A DNA stretch of 64,000 nt from Bufo bufo (GCF_905171765.1 NC_053394.1:163277183-163341182), one strand, 5' to 3'. Shown: positions 19,898-30,174, counted from the stretch's first letter. Notes: generated by a model not told the origin, from the letters alone. Made by a program: numbers and translations.

Positions 19898-21256
19898 TAT
19901 TGGTTTATTACGGTTTTGAGTTTTTGACTCTTGCCCTTATTGCATATTAAAACCTCATTTCTATCAATGTAGGTTATTTATTTATTTATCTATATACATT
20001 TATGCACTTGTTTGTGTCTGTGAGCGTGTGCACTCACGTGCGCATATGTGTCATTCTCCTTTGCGCCCGCGCGTCCACACGCACCCACACACATCTCAAC
20101 ACTTTTCTTCCCTATATGTACAGCTGGGTCTGTACCTTATTTACTTTGGACATCTATATGTATATATATCGTTATGGGTATCACTGTGGGTATGTACCTC
20201 ACATGTATATGTATTTTTTATATGTATTTTTTTATATGTATTTTTTATATATATATTTTTTATATATTCTCTATGTATACTCTATATATTTGGTGTTTAT
20301 ATACTTCCATATATTTCACTTATTAATATGTTGAATACTGTAGCGCTGTATGCGGTCCTCTCTGGGTCTGTTTTTCATTGTGTCATAGGATGTGTTATGT
20401 ATGGTCATTTTACATTCTGGCCCAATACACTCTGTTTTGCTTTACAATATGAGCTCTATTTGCCCCCCTATGTTATAATTTGGCTCCACGGGTCTGTTGG
20501 AGCGTCTTAGGTCATAGTTCTTTGTATTCATTACTCCTGCCGAATCCCGGAAGTAGCGCTTTGCGTTCCACCATGCGGTTCACCTACAGGAACCGGAAGT
20601 GACGCGATGCGCTCCAGCTTGGAGCGCACTCGTCTCCCTTCCTTGTGTGGCCACACATGTTTCTGCTCCCTAAGTGTCTGCAGCTGCCTCCTATTCAGCA
20701 GCTATCCTTTTGGCTATATAAGCCATCCTATTAGCCCCCCTCCATACACACCTCCCCCTGAAGAAGTCTTGCGTGAAACGTACGTCGGGGTTGCTGGAGC
20801 ACTACACAGGTACTTTGTCCATGGCTTTACAATGAACTACTCAGCTTCTGCTATCTATGCACTTTGATATATTTGCACTTTGCACTTTATTTGCATATTT
20901 TGGTTATTATACATGATACCTTTACCTAGCCTCTATAGCTTTGCCCGACCATTTGTATTTCTGATATCCTATTTGGCCCATATGCACATTGTGCTATATT
21001 TATATACCCATTGTTTGGATTTATTTGCCATTTTAGGTATTAGTTGTGCTCCGTGTCATTCTGTGTGCTCATTTTTCACCATCTACTGTTTTCTATGTGT
21101 TTTTACTGTGATTTGTCTCATATGGAGACACTAATAAAATTTATATATTCATAATATTATTGAGTGCGAGCCCTATTTCTCTTTCTTTGGCGTTCTACTA
21201 TACGTGCTGGCTCTGCACGGGTACTCACTTCTGTGAGTCATTCATTATTGGTGTTC
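19898..21256 (+). repeat. 3' pseudo-LTR / partial PLE copy C
   Basis: A direct repeat of the 5' pseudo-LTR, without the Tc1 insertion. It includes the leader up to the sequence GAGTCATTCATTATTGG and is then cut off by hAT-derived DNA. Confidence 0.85.
20754..20790 (+). ncRNA. Hammerhead ribozyme motif in 3' pseudo-LTR (copy C)
   Basis: The same core as copy B. One C-to-T difference lies in the stem II segment (20767); the catalytic positions and the GTC site are unchanged. Confidence 0.6.
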
Positions 21257-21257
21257 A

Positions 21258-21560
21258 CTGCTATACCTAGTAGACAGGTAAAAAAATTCACTAATTTGTC
21301 TGTTACATTTTCAGGTGAAATTCAGCAATTTTTGTATGTGATAGACCCCTGCTCTACCTAGTAGACAGGTTAATAAATTTCACTAATTTTTCTGTTACAT
21401 TCTTGGGTTGACATTTTACAATTTTTGACGTGAATAAACCCCTGCTCTGCATAGGTGACAGGGACCGAAATTTTTACAAATAATCTGTTCCATTGGTGGG
21501 TGACATTAACCCATTTTTGGCGATGAAAAAAACCCTATTCTGCATAGGTGACAGGGACTT
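21258..21560 (+). repeat. Tandem repeat of about 90 bp, 3.5 copies
   Basis: The phrase CTGCTCTACCTAGTAGACAG (or CTGCATAGGTGACAGGG) recurs at about 21259, 21349, 21441 and 21533, with degenerate sequence between. Confidence 0.65.
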
Positions 21561-21598
21561 AAATTTCTAAAATTCGTCTTTAATTGGCCCTTTCCTTC

Positions 21599-22265
21599 GA
21601 TCCTTCTGCTTTAATAACTTTTCCCACATTTCCGCTCGATCAAAATTAAATTTCATCCATTTATCTCCCTTGGATGTGGTATCTCTTTCTCACGCTCCCT
21701 CTCTGGTGTGGAACCCTGATTCGCCGATAACCGTGATCAACATGGTAGGCTCCGAAAAGAACATCGAAAGTGTATAGAGAAGATATCCAAATGGATGGTG
21801 GACGTCACAGGGACGTGCGATCAGGCAGAAATTATCTAGAGTCAACAAAACAGCAGCAGGGCCTCTCCTGTCTAACGTTTCCTAATCCAAAATACCGCAG
21901 TGACATTCCCTGTAATTTTTAATTAATCATTCAAATAACAGGGCATCTTAAGAGTCCTGTATTGTTATTTATCGTCACTACCTCCCCGAGTCGGGAGTGG
22001 GTAATTGCCGCGCGCCCCCTCCTTAACTTGAAAGCTTATGCTTCAATACTTTGTCCCACATTTCCGCTCAATTACATTTAATTTCATCGATTGACCTCCC
22101 TTGGATGTGATATCCCTTTCTCAGGCTCCCTCTCCGGCCTGTTACCCTGATTCCCCGTTACCCGTGATCACCATGGTAGGCGCATAAAAGAACATCGAAA
22201 TTTGATAGAGAAGATATCCAATTGGATCGTGGACATCACGGGGACGTGCGACATGGTGGAGCAGT
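21599..22265 (+). repeat. Direct duplication of about 235 bp inside the hAT remnant
   Basis: 21599-21830 and 22027-22265 are diverged direct copies sharing CCCACATTTCCGCTC, CTCCCTTGGATGTG and GAGAAGATATCCAA. Confidence 0.7.
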
Positions 22266-22435
22266 ATGTGTGCACACGCCTACTTGTACGGAATGATGGG
22301 TCTGCCCCCTTTAACTTCAGGGTCTCCAAATTGGGCACATGGCCTGAGCTTGCCCTTTACGCCTTGGAGGTTCTGGCCTGCCCTGCAGCCAGTGTATTGT
22401 CTGAACGTGTGTTTAGCACGACTGGAGGGGGTTAT
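22202..22435 (+). pseudogene. hAT transposase C-terminal (dimerisation) fragment
   Basis: The reading includes WPELALYALEVLACPA and ASVLSERVFSTTGG, the typical hAT C-terminal dimerisation motif (hydrophobic segment, PA, then SERxFSxxG). Only about 78 residues of relevance remain. No BED finger or catalytic core is found in this window, and the frame then runs into non-coding 3' sequence. The upstream TCGAAATTTGATAGAGAAG region may be earlier exon sequence but is not open. The fragment cannot act as an enzyme. Confidence 0.72.
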
Positions 22436-23132
22436 CACAGGTTATATTTCCCAATGTTTTGGGGTGTACCCTAATAAAATAAAAAAATATTAATAAATTA
22501 AAAACCAAAAAGCAGTATAGGCTACCTCCTCCTCCTCCACCGCCGCTTCCACCTACACCGCCACATCCACCACCTTTTTTTGCGTATTTTATGTTATTTA
22601 AAGTAATTTCCCTATCCACATTTGTTTGCAGAGCACTTGCCATGCTCTTAACCACATTTTGATGCCATTTGCAGCCCTCTAGCCCTTTCCATGACATTTT
22701 TACAGCCATTTTAGTGCTCAAAAGTTCGGGTCCCCATTGACTTCAATAGGGTTTGGGTTCGTGGTCAAGTTCGGGTCAAGTTCGGGTCCCGAACTCAAAC
22801 TTTTTTGTGAAGTTCGGTCGAACCCGTCGAACCCGAACATCCAGGTGTCCGCTCAACTCTAGTCAGGACACATCTCACTGCCCTAAGGCATGATGGGACA
22901 GCAGTCACATGACAAACCATGAAGTAGGATTCAAGCATTGGAGAAAACTGCAAATAAGGTAAATTTAAAAAGAAAATAAATTTAGTAATTGATGAAAATT
23001 ACACTTTAAAATGAAAAGTAGTTCATGGCACAACCCGTTTAATTACATATATTTCCTTCATCATTTTTATGTCTTCAATGTGAATTTACAACATAGAAAA
23101 TATAATAAAAAACAAGAAAAACCACGGAATGA

Positions 23133-23165
23133 AAAGGTGTGTCCAAACTTTTGACTAGTGCTGTA
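23133..23165 (+). mobile_element. Tc1-like terminal fragment
   Basis: AAGGTGTGTCCAAACTTTTG followed by ACTAGTGCTGTA resembles a very common vertebrate Tc1 end. No partner end was found. Confidence 0.45.
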
Positions 23166-23661
23166 TTTTTTTGTAAATGTAATGAAATGTACTTCATTAG
23201 GAATATTGGCAAGATCACATGCAGAGCTCATGGAGTACAAATGAAGCTGTCTAAGTAATGTAATTAGCAGTCTACTAACAAGGCAGTAATGATGGTTCCT
23301 ACCATTCCAGAAGTACACACCACTCCCCCATTCCTTCTCATTACTGGACTTAAATCACAATTATGGAAACTATTTGCAACAAATTAAGAGACATTCAGTG
23401 GGAGGCACTATTAACCCTTATGTAGTTACAGATCTTGTCTGTAGAGAGTTCATCAGCAGTGGCTTTTCAGGGCAGGGAACTCCAAACCAACAATAGACCC
23501 CACTTCTTCTATATAGACAATGTATCACGAGAAAAGGGATCAGGATTTCTTCTTCTTGGTTTGATATTTTTCAATGAGGCATGGTGTCTTCTGTTTATGC
23601 CACATATAACAGGAACCATATGTGTCAAAAAGCTACACTTTTGACTCATCAGTATACAGTA

Positions 23662-23972
23662 CACATGTGATCTGTTGCTAGCAGCAATCCCCAGCAAAAT
23701 TGCATACAATGGAGGATGTCGGCAGTACCACAGTACCACAAAACATCCTACACAGGATAGCCAAATGTGCGGATGAGGCTATAAGAAATAAAAAAATCAC
23801 TGGAAATGGTGCACTACAATGGTAAATGCAATTGACAATATATGGCTAAACTCTCACACTGGTATTAAAATGAGACTTTCACCAATCTATTCTTATATAT
23901 CCGCTGCCGACATCCTCCATTGTATGCAATTTTGCTGGGGATTGCTGCTAGCAACGGATCACATGTGCAGGA
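23662..23972. repeat. Foldback repeat (MITE-like)
   Basis: Arms of about 65 bp, 23665-23730 and 23906-23971, are reverse complements (ACATGTGATC...GCTAGCAGCAATCC...GTCGGCAG). The spacer contains a segment (about 23780-23900) that recurs inverted at 30650-31560, where it has been split by a Harbinger-like MITE. Confidence 0.8.
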
Positions 23973-24267
23973 TTTGCTCCCCCGGTTAGAAATGCACAAC
24001 AGCATATGGGGTCTTGAGCATTTTCTGCCTTTTAAGACCACTTTATTCAGTGATTTTGTCTGCATATGTATGCCTAGAGGTGAGGCAACCTCAGGTTAGA
24101 ATGTGCCTTGATTTTTATCTATGGGTAACATTCAGGTGCACCTGGGTAGCCTGCGTCACATGAGCCAGTTATGGGTGGGACTTACAGCCTCCTCCCATTG
24201 TATGTGTGAATTTACGCTGGAGGTAACTGGGAGCTGCTGGCTCTTTGTAGGACCTTATGCCCAGGCA

Positions 24268-24352
24268 TGGGATTCAGCCGGTTTCCTCTGGTTCTCCAGA
24301 TCCGCTTGTTAAAATTACAGCCGTATCGGAGAAACGTGTTACCGGCTGAATC
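24268..24352. repeat. Short inverted repeat
   Basis: GGGATTCAGCCGG at 24268 and CCGGCTGAATCCC at about 24339 face each other across about 58 bp; probably a MITE end structure. Confidence 0.55.
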
Positions 24353-24574
24353 CCGATCCGGCGGGAGATAAGCGCTTGCATTGTGGAAGTGCTCATCTCC
24401 CTACATTCATCTGTATCACCGTCCTCGTGACGGCAATGCAGATGAACACTGCAGCAGGGCAAGGGAGAGGTGTCTCCCTTCCCTGTTCCTCTGATAGACA
24501 CTAGGCCGGAAGAGGCCTGCATCGCATCACTGACAGCGTGGTGGTAAGTGTTCTTTTTTTCTTTTCTGGAGGAC

Positions 24575-25185
24575 ACTATTGGCACATGGAGGACACTATT
24601 GGGGTATCTACTGGGGGCATTGCTGGCATATGGGGGACACTATGTGGGCATCTACTGGGGCATTGCTGGCACATGGGGGACACTATGGGGCATCTACTGG
24701 CACATCCTTGGGGACACTATGGGGGGCATCTACTGGGGGAATTGCTGACATATGGGGGACACTATCGGGGGCATCTACTGGGGGTATTGCTGGCACATGG
24801 GGGACACTATGGGGGCATTACTGGCACATCATGGGGGACATCATGGGGGCATCTTATACTGGCACATTATGGGGACACTATGGTGTTGGAGGGGGGAAAG
24901 AACACTATGGGGGCATATTATATAGGCACATTATGGGGGCACTAAGAAGGGGCATTTATACTGGCACATTCTGGGGGACACTATGGGGGAATCTTATACT
25001 GGCACATTATGGGGGCACTATGGGAAAGAGGAGAGGAGCACTATGTGGGCATTTACTAGGGGCATTATATAGGGGTATTGTATACTTGCACACATTATTG
25101 GGGCACTATGGGGACATTAGCTCAACTGGGGGAACTGAGGGAATTTTTTGTACTGGCACACAGAACGGGAGCATTTTTGAACTAG
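24575..25185 (+). repeat. G-rich minisatellite, about 30-45 bp units
   Basis: Degenerate tandem units of the form GGGGGACACTATGGGGGCAT and CTACTGGCACAT. The long apparent ORFs here are products of the repetition. The units resemble those at 40.0-40.4 kb. Confidence 0.85.
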
Positions 25186-25199
25186 TGCACTTTATTATT

Positions 25200-25578
25200 A
25201 TTATTATTATTGAAGGTGGCAGGTGAGTTGTTAAGAAGGTAGGAGGAGGATGGAAAAGTAGGAACCTAAGATGGCTTTTGTCAAACTGCAGAGATGAGAG
25301 ATGGGTGAAAAATCATCATGGTGGTCTGGTCTCAAAGGAGAAGATGAAGAAAGAGAAGGTCTGCATCAGAGGAGAAGTCACTTGATATAAGAGGTATGTG
25401 GTGCTGTATTCTGGATAGCACAGAATATAATATGTATGCAAATATGTATTTAGTGCTAGGTACAAATGTGTATAAAATGTATATGGTGTATATAAATCTA
25501 CTGTAAGTGTAGCCTAGGTGTCATTTATATACTGTATGATGTATATTGTATATGTGATTATGTGAGTGTAGTGTCTAT
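25200..25578. other. Unassigned stretch
   Basis: A short (ATT)n run at 25190-25212, then A/T- and G-rich sequence. I see no ORF, RNA or element end up to the LTR. Confidence 0.5.
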
Positions 25579-26209
25579 TGTAGGGGCTCAGCTCTCTTTC
25601 AGGGGGTCACACTCACAGACACCAGGATTTAAGGGCCAAAACTTTGTTTTATTGCGGCACATCCGCGTAAACATAAACAGTTTTACAAAATAAACTCCTG
25701 CCCGTCTGGGCTCTACCTAAACATATATAGGTTTCCCTGACTCACCTCTAAGTACCGCTTAGTGTCAGGGTCTCAGGCTCCAAGCCTTAGCAGGTTCCAC
25801 TCATCAACCATCAGTCCACACAGGGGAGAGATCAGGCTTCGCATAGCCTTGTGGCCCCTCAGTCCTCCTGACTGAGACCACACACAGAGCCTCTGCTCCA
25901 GTATCACAGACACTCTCCCTTCTCCCAGACTGACCTACTCTGAGGCGCTTTATGCCAGCCTGATTACAGCAGGCCTCACCTGTGATCACCTCAGGTAGAA
26001 AGGAAAACCCATACTGGAAGGGTGTGGACTGGCAACTCCCTCTACCAAGCCTAGCCACCAGTCCAAGTAAAATCCAGCCCAGAAAATGTATACAAAAATG
26101 TCTTAGCAAACTATGCTTTGCTGAGACTACTGCCACTCTATGGATTTTATCTGTCTCAGCCATCTGAGGTACCTGAAGTGGGACAACACACCTTCCAGCA
26201 CTGTTCACA
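25579..26209 (-). repeat. LTR (3' LTR of the minus-strand element)
   Basis: Begins TGTAGGGGCTCAGCTC and ends CACTGTTCACA on the plus strand; matches 29543-30170. Confidence 0.9.
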
Positions 26210-26219
26210 GTACCACATA

Positions 26220-26247
26220 TCCCCCCCCCCTTCCCTCTTCTTCAGAC
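26220..26247 (-). promoter_or_regulatory. Polypurine tract
   Basis: Minus-strand run of A and G only (from GAAGAAGAGG to a block of about ten G), about 10 nt from the 3' LTR; the expected plus-strand primer site. Confidence 0.7.
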
Positions 26248-26492
26248 CGGAGGTCTGGGTATTTTCCCACATCGTACCATGCCCTCTGGAAGATGTGGTC
26301 AGTGTCACATATTTCTCTCTATTCTGCCACCCCCAGGCTAGCAGAGCTTGGTTTTTCATAAACACTGACTTTCTACCTAACAGACAGTGTCTAAGGGACT
26401 CCTCCTTCTCCTTTTTGCTGGAGAACTTTTTCTTAGCTTTCTGGCTTGCTCCTTTTCCAGATTTCTTCTTAGGTCCACGACCTCTAACTTCC

Positions 26493-27458
26493 TCAATCTT
26501 TACAGCCGTGTTTTCCACGGGGAGCTCCCGCCTCCCTTCTTTTGTTGGAGATCCAGCTGGTCAGTTTTATACTACCCTTTAGCCGCTCTGGTGTCACCTG
26601 GTGTTCACACTCGCTTTGTTTCTTTCTTCTATCAACAGATAGCACTTCTCTTTTTCCGTTACTCCCCACAGGGTTTAGCTCAGGTTTGGCTTCAGTTTCA
26701 GAGTCTTCTGCTTCTTCAGTAGCTCTGCACACTTCGGCCAACTCTTCTTCCGCCTTATCTTTGGTCTCTGGAGCATCCGAGAATCTCTCCCACTCCAACT
26801 CATTGGCCTTAGCTTCTTCAGCCTTTGAGTCTTTATTCAGTTTGTTAGCCTTCTCATCTTCCTCGGAAACGGCATCGTATACTAGCATTCTTAACCCCTC
26901 CTCTTTCTCATCAAGGTTGGAGGTACTGGAGACACCGGGGTCCTCAGACTCTTCATCTTCTGGGATTCCCTCCAGAGGGTCACCCAGAACATTGTTCTCC
27001 TTTCGGGCAGGCTCTAGGAGAGCCATCTCACAGTAGTAGACAACATCTGCATGCTGGCCATCTGTCTCCTCATATTTCTTCCCCAGCAGACCACTGGCTT
27101 TCTGGAAGGCATTGACGGCAGAGGGGACATCTTTCATGACCCGGTCCTGGCTACTCATTGCCATGAGTCTCTTGACTTCTGCCTCCAAATCAGCTTCATC
27201 AACTTGTTCAGAAGAAACTTCTTCCATCTTCTCTGCCTCGGCCGGCAGTGCAGTACCACCATCTTCAGGCCCATTCTTAACAGGCTCTGACTTCTTGGCA
27301 TCTTTCAGAGGATGCTCCTCTCCAGGTTTCTCATTTTCCTTTGATTGAGCCAACCTGTCATCTTGAGAAGCTCTTGCCTCTAACCCGTCAAGCTTAGTCT
27401 TCTCCAACTCATAGACGTTCTTCCCGACGTCATCGTTTGAGCTCATGAGATCCTCCAT
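26493..27458 (-). pseudogene. NASP: Captured NASP N-terminal (TPR1 and acidic) region inside the LTR element
   Basis: An open frame of 321 codons, in phase with the myosin-like part upstream after one TGA. Residues about 92-166 (27185-26960) read like the first TPR of the histone chaperone NASP: KDVPSAVNAFQKASGLLGKK, then a Tyr/Leu-rich helix, LLEPARKENNVLG and PLEGIPEDEE. About 30 of 75 positions look shared and no gap is needed. The following acidic stretch (DEKEEGLRMLVYDAVSEEDE and Glu/Lys-rich sequence) also fits NASP. NASP normally binds H1 and H3-H4, but this piece lacks the other TPRs and starts inside myosin sequence, so function is unlikely. The last 80 residues are unrecognised. No introns are present, which fits capture of mRNA. 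Confidence 0.72.
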
Positions 27459-27782
27459 CTCTGCTCTGGGTTGCTTTTTCAGCCTCTCACATTCACCTCA
27501 CTCCTCAAGTGCTTCTTCAAAGGCGCTAACCAAGGAGAGGGCCTTGGTCTCCTTCTCCCGAGCATCAGCCTCAGCTCGGTCACGTTCTTCGGCATATCGG
27601 GCCGAGCCGTATTTCTCTATATGAGACATAATTTGCCTCTGTTGGTCACCCATCAGATCATCCAATTCTCGCTGAAGTTTGATCTTGGTTTTGCGCACAA
27701 ACGTGACGGAAGCGCCCCGCCCTTTGGCCATTCTCTTTTGGATACCCTCTGGGGGTTCTACCCAGAGTCTCTTTAAGCACAT
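27326..27782 (-). pseudogene. MYH9/MYH10: Captured non-muscle myosin heavy-chain tail fragment
   Basis: Three blocks in the order found in the myosin II coiled-coil tail: [13 protein letters not shown]...DQQRQ (about 27692-27630); [20 protein letters not shown] followed by [14 protein letters not shown] (to 27501); and, after one in-frame TGA (27498-27500), RAEMEDLMSSNDDVGKNVYE, then LEARASQDDRLAQSKENEK (to 27326). Short pieces between blocks are missing, so it is an internally deleted cDNA-like fragment of MYH9 or MYH10. A coiled coil is obvious from the heptads. It is followed without a break by NASP-like sequence. The first 30 or so residues of the ORF (27782-27695) are not myosin-like and overlap the previous frame. 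Confidence 0.75.
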
Positions 27783-29139
27783 TGTCCGTGTCTACCGCTG
27801 TTTTCTGTGCTTCTTTGGAGCCTTTATTCTTCACCTGGATATCAGGCAGTAGATCCTTCAGTGCACTTATCTCTTTCTGATTGCAGCTGTACTGACACGT
27901 CTGGTCATCTACCACTGCCTGGGTATAGGTCTCAGTCACTAGGCTGACGTCTCCCCACTTAACTCTCGTCACGTCAGGTATAACTGTTGTCTGGTCGCTA
28001 CTAGCAACTACCTTAATTTCGCAAGACCTTGACCTGGTAGCTTCTTTCTCTGAGTTGCTATCGGTCACAGCACATACGTCATATATACTGCTCGGGTCAT
28101 TATCAATCCTTACCTCTAGGGGCACCGATAAGCTAATCCCCACCTGGGACACTTCCTTAGTAACCAAAAAACACTGTGGAGACTGCATATCCACCTCTGG
28201 TACGTGCGGTACACCCTCTAGCTCTATCATATTCTCCTGCACATTCAAACAGTGAGTTGGAGCTGTGCTTTGCTCCACACTACTTATATGCATTTCTTCA
28301 AATCTTTTTATCAAGTCATATAGATCTTTCTGAAAAATAGCAGATGCAGAAAATAAAACTTCATTATCATTTACATTTTTACCACCAGGGAGCGCTTCTC
28401 CCCTGACCTCAACCTGCAACGGAAAAGGTATATCACTGTCACCGCATATTTCATATGACATCATATTTTCAGTATGCATTCCCACACTCTTGTCACCATC
28501 ACTTTGCACTTTACCAGCACCATTGTTTTCAATGGTCAATATTCTTTCCCCATGTAGGTCAAAGTGCAGCTCCCTTAGATCTTCACTTAAAGGGACAGGT
28601 GCAGGTTCTGCAGGAGTTTTGTCACTATCTGCAGAAGTGTCTACCTTACCCCACAGCAACAAAACGATGTCTTGGCCCAATAACACATTAGGTATCCGTG
28701 AAACTGCATCACGAAGTTCACAAGTCCCAGATTGCACTGGAGTCTCACACTCAGGGAGAGCCACCGGACAGTCCATGCTAACTCCATGAAAGTCCTGCAC
28801 ATAGTTCTCAGCCACCCGGCTGGCAGGTACCAGGGTCACCTGGCTCTCTGCGTCCAGCAACGCCTCCACAAGGTCACACATTGGCGTAGCAGTCGCTAGT
28901 CCTGGTGTTTTTACACTCACTGGCTCGGCAGATAGCAACTGCTGCCGGCTCATACCACAGTACAGGGCTACTGAGGCATTAGGGCACTGGTCAGCAACAC
29001 GTCCAACCTCCAGAGCCCTGCTCCCTGTCACTTTAATTGCTGTATAAGAAACAACTGGAACGCTCTTACCCACAGCCGTCACAGGTTTGGCGCTCCCAAA
29101 TGCTGTACGCACTTTTCCCCAGCAGTCATCTTCCTTCTA
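27658..29139 (-). pseudogene. Gag-protease remnant frame with degenerate aspartic protease
   Basis: The open frame follows a TAG at 29137-29139. The region 28880-28660 looks like a retropepsin: LVEALLDAESQVTLVPASRV, where the catalytic D-T/S-G is D-A-E, and then NVLLGQDIVLLL, matching the usual I-L-G-R-D flap-distal block. Loss of the Ser/Thr and Gly of the active site argues against catalysis. The middle of the ORF (about residues 170-410) is unrecognised and acidic. It ends with the NASP-like helix and a frame change near 27780. No alternative start is evident; translation probably once continued from Gag. Confidence 0.6.
27801..27876 (-). pseudogene. NASP: Captured NASP C-terminal helix segment
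   Basis: Near the end of the 484-codon frame, KEISALKDLLPDIQ followed by VKNKGSKEAQK resembles the conserved helix after the last TPR of NASP (pattern KEI..LK.LLP.I..K...SKE.Q). It lies 5' of the myosin piece, whereas the NASP N-terminal part lies 3' of it, so the order is permuted relative to the host gene. It is short, so confidence rests on one block. Confidence 0.6.
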
Positions 29140-29182
29140 CGGGATGTTGGGAACCTCCCATCTTTGATTCCTGGTCATAGGA

Positions 29183-29223
29183 CAATCAGGTGCACACCTT
29201 CCCACTTGGCGACATCTCCAGCA
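29183..29223 (-). pseudogene. Gag zinc-knuckle relic
   Basis: CWRCRQVGRCAPDC reads as a CCHC knuckle with His replaced by Arg (C-x2-C-x4-R-x4-C). It is in frame with the protease region across the TAG at 29137-29139. Confidence 0.65.
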
Positions 29224-29524
29224 GCACTCTCTCTGTTGCCGGACAGCTGCATGCTGTCGAGGTTGGTTGCTCTTAGCAACAGCATTATGGCATCTTCGCA
29301 CATCCTCTCTAGGACTCTGTACACCTTGGCAGAAAACACTTGAACTTTTGAGAGCCGCACTGCTCTCTCTCTCTCACACTCTTATGAGCAGCACCTTCTC
29401 CACTGGACAAAAAAAAGCTTTCGGTCCTTTAACGCCACACACAGCAAAAAAGCTTTTAACAGCACCTGCTGTCTCAGCGTTGCCCCTAACAACCGACCGT
29501 TGCCCTTCTCTCATGGACAACTTG

Positions 29525-29541
29525 CCCGCATCCGACACCAA
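29525..29541 (-). promoter_or_regulatory. Primer-binding site
   Basis: Minus strand TGGTGTCGGATGCGGG starts 2-3 nt after the 5' LTR. Its complement ends CCGACACCA, like a mature tRNA 3' end with 7-nt acceptor, discriminator and CCA. Confidence 0.65.
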
Positions 29542-29542
29542 T

Positions 29543-30170
29543 TGTAGGGGCTCAGCTCTCTTTCAGGGGGTCACACTCACAGACACTAGGATTTAAGGGC
29601 CAAAACTGTGTTTTATTGCGGCACGTCCGCGTAAACATAAACAGTTTTACAAAATAAACTCCTGCCCATCTGGGCTCTACCTAAACATATAGGTTTCCCT
29701 GACTCACCTCTAAGTACCGCTTAGTGTCAGGGTCTCAGGCTCCAAGTCTTAGCAGGTTCCACTCATCAAGCATCAGTCCACACAGGGGAGAGATCAGGCT
29801 TCGCATAGCCTTGTGGCCCCTCACTCCTCCTGACTGAGACCACACGCAGAGCCTCTGCTCCAGTATCACAGACACTTCTCCCTCCCCAGACTGACCTACT
29901 CTGAGGCGCTTTATGCCAGCCTGATTACAGCAGGCCTCACCTGCGATCAGCTCAGGTAGAAAGGAAAACCCATACTGGAAGGGTGTGGACTGGCAACTCC
30001 CTCTACCAAGCCTAGCCACCAGTCCAAGTAAAATCCAGCCCAGAAAATGTATACAAAAATGTCTCAGCAAACTATGCTTTGGTGAGACTACTGCCACTCT
30101 ATGGATTTTATCTGTCTCACCCATCTGAGCTACCTGAAGTGAGACAACACACCTTCCAGCACTGTTCACA
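29543..30170 (-). repeat. LTR (5' LTR of the minus-strand element)
   Basis: Partner of 25579-26209; followed by the target duplication CTAT. Confidence 0.9.
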
Positions 30171-30174
30171 CTAT

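Larger units (their letters stand above)
13960..21256 (+). mobile_element. Penelope-like element copy B with partial downstream copy C
   Basis: A complete PLE unit with direct pseudo-LTRs. The 5' copy is 13960-14224 plus 15275-16340 (interrupted by Tc1), the ORF is 16378-19446, and the 3' copy is 19898-21256. The two pseudo-LTRs match almost base for base, including the (TA)-rich tract, the CATGCGGTTCACC region and the hammerhead core. Copy C stops at 21256, where hAT sequence begins, so it never reaches the ORF. Upstream of 13960 the array continues in the spliced fragment 3615-3798 and inverted copy A. Partial tandem and inverted arrays are typical products of PLE retrotransposition. Confidence 0.88.
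21257..22862 (+). mobile_element. hAT-type transposon remnant
   Basis: Contains a C-terminal hAT transposase fragment (22202-22435), preceded by degenerate tandem and direct repeats and followed by a CCTCCTCCT-rich and GTTCGGGT-rich 3' region ending in CAACTCTAG, like other frog hAT ends. The left end is missing at the junction with PLE copy C. Confidence 0.6.
25579..30170 (-). mobile_element. LTR retrotransposon carrying NASP and non-muscle myosin fragments
   Basis: LTRs 25579-26209 and 29543-30170 (TG...CA) are flanked by a 4-bp duplication CTAT (25575-25578, 30171-30174). Orientation is minus: a PBS-like TGGTGTCGGATGCGGG follows the right LTR (29525-29541), and a purine tract (GAAGAGGGAAGGGGGG) precedes the left LTR near 26220-26245. 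The internal 3.3 kb starts with a Gag zinc-knuckle relic and a protease-like segment. It then holds host-derived coding fragments matching NASP and MYH9/MYH10 where RT, RNase H and integrase would be expected. The LTRs differ at roughly 18 places by hand count, so this copy is older than the one at 6.8-11.3 kb. It is non-autonomous. Confidence 0.85.

Noticed and set aside
23435..23644. 69-codon ORF with hydrophobic end
   Set aside because: Random-length ORF in a region of repeat fragments; no homology recognised.
24538..25226. 135- and 215-codon ORFs rich in GHYWG
   Set aside because: A direct product of the minisatellite; the same pattern appears in more than one frame.
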